From positions 1-6,706 of the forward strand of contig JANXTP010000135.1 in the NCBI GenBank assembly GCA_025352345.1: 6,706 nucleotides of DNA, read 5' to 3'. The position numbers and the translations under genes are program-made. The notes beneath the pieces are model-generated. The model had not been told where the DNA came from and did not search any database. It saw only the letters and a program-made list of their open reading frames with translations. Within the stretch, counting starts at the first letter, position 1. Every line of letters starts with the position of its first letter. Origin of the DNA: Burkholderiales bacterium (GTDB lineage Bacteria > Pseudomonadota > Gammaproteobacteria > Burkholderiales > Burkholderiaceae_C). Shown here in pieces: positions 1 to 4,957 of the stretch.

Positions 1-117
1 GAAGACGCGGTCCGTCTGCTGGACGCGTTTGATGGGTCGGTTCGTCGGCACCTTGGTCACCCAGCGGCGGTAGACCTTGCGCAGCTCCCAGAAGTTCGGC
101 ATCAGCGTCCCGGACAT
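1..117 (-). other. Possible partial minus-strand reading frame of unknown identity
   Basis: On the minus strand this stretch is open for 39 codons from an ATG at 117 to the window edge, beginning MSGTLMPNFWELRKVYRRWV and ending with TDRVF at base 1; the frame stays open upstream to a stop at 139-141. The composition (three aromatic residues in WELRKVYRRW, many Lys/Arg, no low-complexity Ala/Arg runs) looks more like real protein than do the plus-strand frames here. There is no clear ribosome binding site before the ATG, which lies right at the place where RNase R similarity begins on the other strand, so the frame may itself be cut by a junction. I do not recognise the family. The DRVFW-like end faintly recalls integrase/transposase N-terminal segments, but this is too weak for a call. 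Confidence 0.25.
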
Positions 118-937
118 GAGCGGGCATTTCGGCTTGGCCTACGAGGCCTACACCCACTTCACCAGCCCGATCCGTCGCTATCCCGATCTGCTGGTCCACC
201 GCGTCATCAAGGCCATCCTGGGCAGCAAGCGCTACCTGCTGAGCAAGGGCATGGTCGAATCGATGCCGCCGGCGCGCAGCATGGCCAAACCCTCCAAGCA
301 GGCCAAGCCTGCAAAGACCGTCACGCTGACTGCCGAGGGCGAGGTGTGGGAAGTGGCTGGCGCGCATTGCAGTGCCAACGAACGCCGTGCCGACGAGGCC
401 TCGCGCGATGTCGAGGCCTGGTTGAAATGCCGCTACATGCGCGAGCACCTGGGCGAGGAGTACAGCGGTCGCGTCAACGCGGCCACCAGCTTCGGCCTGT
501 TCGTGCAGCTCGACGGCTTGTATGTCGAGGGCCTGGTCCACATCACCGAGCTGGGTGGCGAGTACTACCGCTTCGACGAGGTCAAGCAGGAGCTGCGCGG
601 TGAACGCACCGGCGTGCGCTATGCCGTCGGGTCGCGAGTACGGGTGCAAGTCAGCCGCGTCGACCTCGATGGCCGCAAGATCGACTTCCGCATGGTGCAT
701 GACGGCGAAGAAGACGCGGCGATGGTGCGTGCGAAGCGCGAGCGCACAACGGAACGCAACGGCGACCGCAACGCCAGCGCGGTGGCTGAGCTGGCCAGCG
801 TCAAGGAGACCGATCGGGCGGTCAAGGCCGCCGGCAAGCGCAAGGGCTACAGCGCTTCGGGGGCACGGTTGAATCCGGTGCGTGCCGCCAAGACCGCGGC
901 GCGCAAGGGACCGGCGAAGGCTGCGAAGCGGCGCTAG
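77..937 (+). CDS. rnr: Ribonuclease R, C-terminal third only (5' part missing)
   Basis: RNase R is a processive 3'-to-5' exoribonuclease that degrades structured RNA in the cytoplasm. The frame read from a TTG at 77 carries the RNase II family signature HFGLAYEAYTHFTSPIRRYP (residues 17-36) followed by DLLVHR, then the conserved SANERRADEASRDVE segment (99-113), an S1 RNA-binding domain (about 128-207, from EYSGRV to DFRMV) and a Lys/Arg/Ala-rich tail (about 215-286) as expected for RNase R. Full-length RNase R is about 800 residues (813 in E. coli), so the cold-shock domains and most of the RNB domain, including the catalytic Asp cluster, are absent. Similarity is certain from residue 15; residues 1-14 match the expected LRSMQQ...P..S stretch only loosely. 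TAG at 71-73 closes the frame upstream and no plus-strand frame in 1-70 reads as RNase R. The TTG at 77 is therefore the limit of the open frame, not a believable start. The product is presumably inactive unless the upstream sequence is an assembly artefact. It converges on nnr with a 29-base gap. Confidence 0.9.
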   Translation: MRSSQKFGISVPDMSGHFGLAYEAYTHFTSPIRRYPDLLVHRVIKAILGSKRYLLSKGMVESMPPARSMAKPSKQAKPAKTVTLTAEGEVWEVAGAHCSANERRADEASRDVEAWLKCRYMREHLGEEYSGRVNAATSFGLFVQLDGLYVEGLVHITELGGEYYRFDEVKQELRGERTGVRYAVGSRVRVQVSRVDLDGRKIDFRMVHDGEEDAAMVRAKRERTTERNGDRNASAVAELASVKETDRAVKAAGKRKGYSASGARLNPVRAAKTAARKGPAKAAKRR

Positions 938-945
938 CAGCGTGG

Positions 946-974
946 GCGGCTGAGATGCCGCGCTGATCAGCGCG
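946..974. repeat. Hairpin and 16-bp palindrome at the rnr/nnr convergent junction
   Basis: GCGGC (946-950) and GCCGC (957-961) form a 5-bp stem with a TGAGAT loop. A perfect 16-base palindrome, CGCGCTGATCAGCGCG, lies at 959-974 and includes the nnr stop codon (TGA, minus strand, 969-967). The two share bases, so they exclude each other in RNA. Neither is followed by a T-run on either strand, so this is not a classical intrinsic terminator. It could slow or end transcription from both converging genes, but that is inference. Confidence 0.5.
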
Positions 975-2508
975 CCGAGCGGCCGCTGCGCAGATCGTGC
1001 TGCAGCCGTTGAATCAGTTCACTGGCGGGCAAGGCGCCGGGTTGCAGCGGTTCCGCCGCGGCGCCGTGATCGGCGACTGCCTGCGATGCGGTGGCAAACG
1101 CCAGGGGCAGTTCATCAGCGGGGTTGTGCAGTCCGGCCTGCGCCCACCGACCGCTGAGCCAGCCAGCCAGCACATCGCCTGTGCCGCCACTGGCAAGCGC
1201 GCCGTTGCCGGTGCCGTTGAGGTGCGGCACCTGACCTGGCGCTGCGGTGATGCTGCCCGATCCTTTCAGCACGACCACGCAGCTGGTCAGGTCGGTCAGC
1301 GCGCGGGCCGCAGCCAGTCGGTCGGCCTGCACCGTCGCGGTATCGCAGCCCAGCAGCCGGGCCGCTTCCAAAGGGTGTGGTGTCAACACCGTGGCCAGCG
1401 CTTGCGTGGCGCGGGCTCGAAGCTGCGTCATCAGTTGCGGGTCGGAGGCCACCGCGTTCAGCGCATCGGCATCGAGCACCAGCCGGCCGGCCAGGCTCAA
1501 CAGCCGGGGCAGGCGATCACGCACCGCGTCGCCACCGCCACAGCCACAGACCACGGTGGCTGACGCCAATACCGAGGCCTCCGCTCGCGACCAGTCGCTG
1601 CGCATCATCAACTCGGGGTGCAGCCCATCGACGCCGAAGCTCGCTGCGTCGGCGTGTTGCAGCCATTCAACGAAGACACGGCCCGCACCTGCCACCTGCG
1701 CGGCCCGCGCGGCCAGCGAGGCGGCACCGGCCATGCCGGCGGCACCGCCGATGACGGCGACGTCACCGAAGCTGCCTTTGTGGCGGGCGTGCAGGCGCAG
1801 CCTGGCGGGCGACGGCGCGCCGCTGAGCCAGGCGTCGGGGGCCGTCGTGTCTTCAAGCACACCGAGTGCATCGAGCCAGATGGTGCCGGCCTGATCGCGG
1901 CCGTCGGCGGTGAACAGGCCCGGCTTCAGCGTCAACAGTGACAGCGTGTGATCGGCGCGCACACAGGCCTCGCCGAGCCGACGGCCGGTGTCGGCGTCCA
2001 GTCCGGCGGGCAGATCGATCGCGAGCACCGGGCAGGCTGCAGCGTTCAGCCGCCCGATCGCCTCGGCCAGCCGGCCATCCGGCGCTCGCGTGGCCCCGAT
2101 GCCCAGCAGCGCGTCGATGACGAGGTCGAAGCGCTCTGAAGGGGAGGGCAGGCGATCGTCGATCTGCACGCCTGCCGCGATGGCACGGTCGCGTGCGGCC
2201 AGCGCGTCGGCAGGCGCTGGCCGATCCCCCGCTGCTGAACCCAGCCAGGTGACCCTCACCTGTTTGCCTGCGGCCTGCAGGCGGGCGGCGGCTTCGAATC
2301 CGTCACCGCGGTTGTTGCCTGGACCGGCCGCCACCCAGATGCGCTGCGCATGCGGCGCGATCGCCATCGTCAGGCGCGCCAGCGCGTTGCCAGCGCGTTG
2401 CATCAGCGTGTGGGGCGGCAAGCCAGCGGCTGCGCGGGTCTCGATCTGGCGCGTGGCCCCGGTGCAGTGCAGTGGCCAGGGCCGTGTCGGTGCAAGGATG
2501 CGATGCAT
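967..2508 (-). CDS. nnr: Bifunctional NAD(P)H-hydrate repair enzyme (epimerase + dehydratase)
   Basis: Nnr repairs hydrated NAD(P)H: the N-terminal YjeF_N domain epimerises R- and S-NAD(P)HX, and the C-terminal ribokinase-like domain dehydrates S-NAD(P)HX to NAD(P)H using ADP in bacteria. It is cytoplasmic. At 513 residues it matches the family (515 in E. coli YjeF). Visible motifs are GPGNNRGDG (62-70), IDALLGIG (131-138) and DLPAGLDADTG (165-175) in the epimerase half. The dehydratase half shows HKGSFGDVAVIGG (243-255), VLDADALN (344-351), LTPHPLEAARLL (375-386), VVLKGSGSI (412-420) and the nucleotide loop GNGALASGGTGDVLAG (434-449). Residue 67 is Arg where the family has GNNGGDG. The ATG at 2508 is chosen because MHRIL and the following ATRQIE...LMQRAG align with family N-termini; no clear Shine-Dalgarno precedes it. 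It lies 61 bases downstream of the dadA-like gene on the same strand, so the two are probably co-transcribed. The name rests on two complete domains. Confidence 0.95.
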   Translation of the reverse strand: MHRILAPTRPWPLHCTGATRQIETRAAAGLPPHTLMQRAGNALARLTMAIAPHAQRIWVAAGPGNNRGDGFEAAARLQAAGKQVRVTWLGSAAGDRPAPADALAARDRAIAAGVQIDDRLPSPSERFDLVIDALLGIGATRAPDGRLAEAIGRLNAAACPVLAIDLPAGLDADTGRRLGEACVRADHTLSLLTLKPGLFTADGRDQAGTIWLDALGVLEDTTAPDAWLSGAPSPARLRLHARHKGSFGDVAVIGGAAGMAGAASLAARAAQVAGAGRVFVEWLQHADAASFGVDGLHPELMMRSDWSRAEASVLASATVVCGCGGGDAVRDRLPRLLSLAGRLVLDADALNAVASDPQLMTQLRARATQALATVLTPHPLEAARLLGCDTATVQADRLAAARALTDLTSCVVVLKGSGSITAAPGQVPHLNGTGNGALASGGTGDVLAGWLSGRWAQAGLHNPADELPLAFATASQAVADHGAAAEPLQPGALPASELIQRLQHDLRSGRSAR

Positions 2509-2512
2509 GTCG

Positions 2513-2529
2513 AACCCGCCAGGGCGGTT
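2513..2529. repeat. Imperfect inverted repeat in the dadA-nnr gap
   Basis: CCGCC (2516-2520) and GGCGG (2523-2527) are complementary, and AA/TT extend the arms past a one-base bulge. In RNA the innermost pair must open to give a workable loop, leaving roughly six pairs. It sits 5 bases before the nnr start codon in the dadA-to-nnr direction, and there is no T-run, so it is not a terminator. It could influence nnr translation initiation, which has no obvious Shine-Dalgarno. That role is speculative. Confidence 0.3.
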
Positions 2530-2569
2530 GAACCCGAGGATGCCGATGATGCGCCGAGACCGGCACCGC

Positions 2570-3835
2570 TCAGCGGAACCGGTCGATGCCGAGTCCCGCG
2601 GTGTCGATCTCGGGCGTGATGCCAGCGATCAGCGCCGCCAACACCCGCGCCCCGCCGCAAGATACCGTCCACCCGACGCTGCCATGGCCGAGGTTCAGCC
2701 ACACGCCGTCCAGGCCGCTGCGGCCGAGAATTGGCAAGCCATCCGGCAGCGTGGGGCTGGCACCTTGCCACTGCTGCGCCTGCGCGGTGCGCGCGGCGCC
2801 GGGAAACCACTCGTTCAGGGTTCGATACAGCGGCTTCAACGCCGCAACCTCCTGAGCGCGACTCATGGCACCAATCCGAGCGCCGCCGGACACGCGCAGC
2901 CGGTTCCCCGCTCGCACGATCGACGCGCCGCGCCGTGGGTCCAGCAGCACCGATGCCGGGCCGAGGTGCGGATGTATTTCGTCCAGCCGCAGCGGGGCGG
3001 TCACCGACACCCCGGACACGCCGATCAGTGGCAGCGTCAGCCCCAGCGGCGCCAGCAGCCGACGCGAGGCGAGGCCGGTGCACAGCACCACTGCGTCGAA
3101 GTTTTCCCGCGCGCGTTGCGTACCCTGCGTCACCGTCAACTCGGGTTGGGCACCGGGCTGGATCGCGATCACCTGCGCACTGAAGACGAAACGCACGCCC
3201 TGCCGCTGGGCGTGCTGCTTGATCAGGTGGGCAAATTCGCGGCTGTTGCCAGCACCTTCATCGGGCAGGTGCACGGCGGCGTGCAGCGCCGCTTGGGGAT
3301 TCAGCCCGGGTTCCAGCGAGCGACATTCATCAGCGGTCAGTCGCTTGTGGCGCACACCGATCTGATCCAGCACCGCCAACGCCCCCAGCAGGCGTTGCGA
3401 GTCGGCAGCGCTGCGGGAGACCACGGTGACACCCGAAGAGCGCTCGAAGTCCAGGTGCAGGGATTGCGTCAGTTCGGTCGTGCAGGCACGGCTGTAGGCG
3501 GCGAGGCGGTGCTGCCTCTGGTGCAACTCACGCTGCGCCGCCCCGCGATTCGCACGCAGCCACTTCAGCTTCCAGCGCGTGCTGCCCGGATTCAAGCTCG
3601 GCGCGAGCGCCGCGGGCAGCCGGCCGCGCAGCGCCAGTCCGAGCACGCCACCGGCCACGGCCAGCGGCGACCACGCCACAGCGCAACCTGCGCCATCGAG
3701 TCCGGCATGCGCGAAGCTGGCCTCGGCCGCAATGCTGCCGCCTTGCTCGAACACGGTGACCTCGTGCCCCGCTGCTGCGAGCTCGTAAGCTGAAGTCACG
3801 CCGATGATGCCGGCGCCCACCACGGCGATGCGCAT
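2570..3835 (-). CDS. DadA-like FAD-dependent D-amino-acid dehydrogenase / oxidoreductase
   Basis: This is a member of the DAO flavoprotein family closest in motif layout to DadA, which oxidatively deaminates D-amino acids at the inner membrane face and passes electrons to the respiratory chain. It has 421 residues (432 in E. coli DadA). The FAD Rossmann motif GAGIIG is at 7-12 with the ribose-binding acid E30 after the second strand. Then come SFAHAG (40-45), LPDEGAGNSREF (190-201), LCTGLAS (251-257), RVSGGARIG (314-322), WQGASPTLPDGLPILGR (356-372) and the C-terminal flavin motif NLGHGSVGWTVSCGG (381-395). Compared with E. coli DadA, the Asn of NAG is His43, and the Arg of GLRP, which binds the substrate carboxylate in this family, is Ser360. 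Substrate is therefore uncertain and the symbol dadA is withheld. The ATG at 3835 is the only sensible start because the FAD motif follows at once; no strong ribosome binding site precedes it. It is first in a likely operon with nnr and is divergent from rpsB. Family assignment is firm, substrate is not. Confidence 0.85.
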   Translation of the reverse strand: MRIAVVGAGIIGVTSAYELAAAGHEVTVFEQGGSIAAEASFAHAGLDGAGCAVAWSPLAVAGGVLGLALRGRLPAALAPSLNPGSTRWKLKWLRANRGAAQRELHQRQHRLAAYSRACTTELTQSLHLDFERSSGVTVVSRSAADSQRLLGALAVLDQIGVRHKRLTADECRSLEPGLNPQAALHAAVHLPDEGAGNSREFAHLIKQHAQRQGVRFVFSAQVIAIQPGAQPELTVTQGTQRARENFDAVVLCTGLASRRLLAPLGLTLPLIGVSGVSVTAPLRLDEIHPHLGPASVLLDPRRGASIVRAGNRLRVSGGARIGAMSRAQEVAALKPLYRTLNEWFPGAARTAQAQQWQGASPTLPDGLPILGRSGLDGVWLNLGHGSVGWTVSCGGARVLAALIAGITPEIDTAGLGIDRFR

Positions 3836-3929
3836 GGTCAGGGCCGCTGCGCGAACGGCAGGTTCGACGCGAAGCAGCTTGCAGGGACGGAAGGTGAGGC
3901 TGAACGGGAGGCCGAATGCATGTGGAGGC

Positions 3930-3938
3930 TGATATACT
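3930..3938 (+). promoter_or_regulatory. Extended -10 promoter for rpsB
   Basis: TGATATACT gives a TGn extension directly joined to TATACT (3933-3938), five of six matches to the sigma-70 -10 consensus. No recognisable -35 lies 16-18 bases upstream, which extended -10 promoters can tolerate. Transcription would begin near 3945. The GC-rich bases after the -10 (CAGCGGG) are typical of discriminators in stringently controlled ribosomal promoters. Function is inferred from position and motif only. Confidence 0.6.
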
Positions 3939-3944
3939 CAGCGG

Positions 3945-4088
3945 GTTTTTCCGGGGTGGGTTCGATCCCGACCGCGAACAAACAAATCCGCAAATCCGGC
4001 TGCCAAAAGGTGTCACCGAGGTGTTGGAAATCTTCCAGCATCGATGGCGATTCAAGCCGGATTTTAGAATCAACCTTTGGAGTTGTTA
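3945..4088 (+). promoter_or_regulatory. Structured 5' leader of rpsB mRNA, possible S2 autoregulatory element
   Basis: The predicted leader of about 144 nt has several complementary segments. P1 is AAATCCGGCT (3992-4001) with AGCCGGATTT (4055-4064), ten perfect pairs. Inside it, 4022-4029 pairs with 4033-4040 to make an 8-pair hairpin (one G-U) with loop ATC. P2 is GATTC (4049-4053) with GAATC (4067-4071). Because P2 interleaves with P1 and the junctions are only one and two bases, P1 and P2 together have H-type pseudoknot topology. It ends eight bases before the Shine-Dalgarno GGAG (4079-4082). A further hairpin near the 5' end pairs 3955-3960 with 3967-3973 (bulged G3970) around loop TTCGAT. 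In E. coli, ribosomal protein S2 represses rpsB-tsf through the rpsB leader, so an analogous role is likely. The pairings are seen in sequence; regulation is inferred. Confidence 0.55.
4079..4082 (+). promoter_or_regulatory. rpsB ribosome binding site
   Basis: GGAG sits 6 bases before the ATG at 4089 and fixes that start; an in-frame TTG at 4077 overlaps the site itself and is rejected. Flanking CAAC (4071-4074) and GTTG (4082-4085) could form a 4-pair hairpin that holds most of the site in its loop. Confidence 0.85.
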
Positions 4089-4835
4089 ATGACTGTAAGC
4101 ATGCGTGAAATGCTGGAAGCCGGCGTCCACTTCGGACACCAGACCCGCTTCTGGAACCCCAAGATGGCCCCGTACATCTACGGCCATCGCAACAAGATTC
4201 ACATCATCAACCTTGAAAAGACGCAGCCTCTTTTCAACGACGCGATGAAGTTCCTGCGCCAGCTTGCCACCAAGCGCGGCACCGTGCTGATGGTCGGCAC
4301 CAAGCGCCAGGCGCGTGAGGTGGTGGCCCTGGAGGCACAACGTGCCGGCATGCCCTACGTCGACCAGCGCTGGCTCGGTGGCATGCTGACCAATTTCAAG
4401 ACGGTCAAGGGTTCGCTGAAGCGGCTGAAAGACATGCAGGCCCAGATCGAAGCCGGCACCGAAATCCGCATCAAGAAAGAAGCGCTGATGTTCCAGCGTG
4501 AGCTCGCGAAGCTGGAAAAGGACATCGGTGGCATCCAGGACATGAGCGCCTTGCCAGATGCGCTGTTCGTCATTGACGTCGGGTACCACAAGATCGCCAT
4601 CGCTGAAGCCAACAAGCTGGGCATTCCAGTCGTCGGCGTGGTCGATTCGAACCACTCGCCGCTGGGCATCGATTACGTGATCCCTGGTAACGATGACTCT
4701 GCCAAGGCCGTGGCCTTGTACGCCAAGGCGGTTGCCGATGCGGTGCTGGAAGGCAAGGCCAATTCTTCCAACGAAGTGGTGCAGGCCGTGGCCGCTGAAG
4801 GTGATGAATTCGTGGAAGTCAGCGAAGCGCACTGA
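4089..4835 (+). CDS. rpsB: 30S ribosomal protein S2
   Basis: S2 is a 30S subunit protein, assembled late, located between head and body and needed for S1 binding. The 248-residue product (241 in E. coli) begins MTVSMREMLEAGVHFGHQ and carries the N-terminal S2 signature (VHFGHQTRFWNPKM, 13-26) and the second signature region from PDALFVIDVG (156-165) to VDSNHSPLGIDYVIPGNDDS (185-204). A coiled-coil-like charged segment lies between them (about 110-150). The start at 4089 is set by GGAG six bases upstream and by alignment of the N-terminus. The gene opens the rpsB-tsf-pyrH cluster. It has its own promoter and long structured leader, and it is followed by a strong intrinsic terminator, suggesting that S2 output is set separately from tsf. 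Nothing in the protein is unusual. Confidence 0.99.
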   Translation: MTVSMREMLEAGVHFGHQTRFWNPKMAPYIYGHRNKIHIINLEKTQPLFNDAMKFLRQLATKRGTVLMVGTKRQAREVVALEAQRAGMPYVDQRWLGGMLTNFKTVKGSLKRLKDMQAQIEAGTEIRIKKEALMFQRELAKLEKDIGGIQDMSALPDALFVIDVGYHKIAIAEANKLGIPVVGVVDSNHSPLGIDYVIPGNDDSAKAVALYAKAVADAVLEGKANSSNEVVQAVAAEGDEFVEVSEAH

Positions 4836-4867
4836 GCCACCGACCGCCCCTCACCGACGTGAGATCG

Positions 4868-4894
4868 AAAGGGGCTGTTACAGCCCCTTTTTTT
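4868..4894 (+). terminator. Intrinsic terminator after rpsB
   Basis: AAAGGGGCTG (4868-4877) and CAGCCCCTTT (4881-4890) form a perfect 10-pair stem with a TTA loop, and seven consecutive T (4888-4894) follow the GC-rich part. It starts 32 bases after the rpsB stop. No convincing promoter lies between it and tsf, so it probably acts as a partial terminator that lowers tsf and pyrH transcription relative to rpsB. Confidence 0.93.
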
Positions 4895-4945
4895 AATGTT
4901 TGAGCTTCATGCGGTCACGCGCCGTGCGCAGACCGCAGACCCTAT

Positions 4946-4950
4946 GGAGA
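4946..4950 (+). promoter_or_regulatory. tsf ribosome binding site
   Basis: GGAGA is seven bases before the ATG at 4958. An earlier ATG at 4953 gives only ATG-AAA-TGA and overlaps the tsf start; it is too close to GGAGA to be favoured. The site fixes the tsf start at 4958. Confidence 0.85.
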
Positions 4951-4957
4951 GCATGAA

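Noticed and set aside
1988..3793. A 601-codon plus-strand open frame antisense to both nnr and the dadA-like gene
   Set aside because: It is a by-product of GC-rich codon usage: the translation is rich in Arg/Ala/Pro/Gln with no recognisable motif, and it lies opposite two genes with complete family motifs.
3930..3980. A tRNA gene suggested by GGGTTCGATCCC
   Set aside because: There is no matching acceptor strand, D-arm or anticodon arm upstream, and the 3' side does not end in CCA.
3920..4108. Small plus-strand frame (62 codons) in the rpsB leader
   Set aside because: It has no ribosome binding site, crosses the predicted promoter and runs into rpsB in another frame; the GSIP-type peptide simply comes from the TTCGATCCC hairpin.
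4086..4832. A 248-codon minus-strand open frame covering rpsB
   Set aside because: It mirrors the S2 coding frame, has no motif or ribosome binding site, and is a shadow of the real gene.
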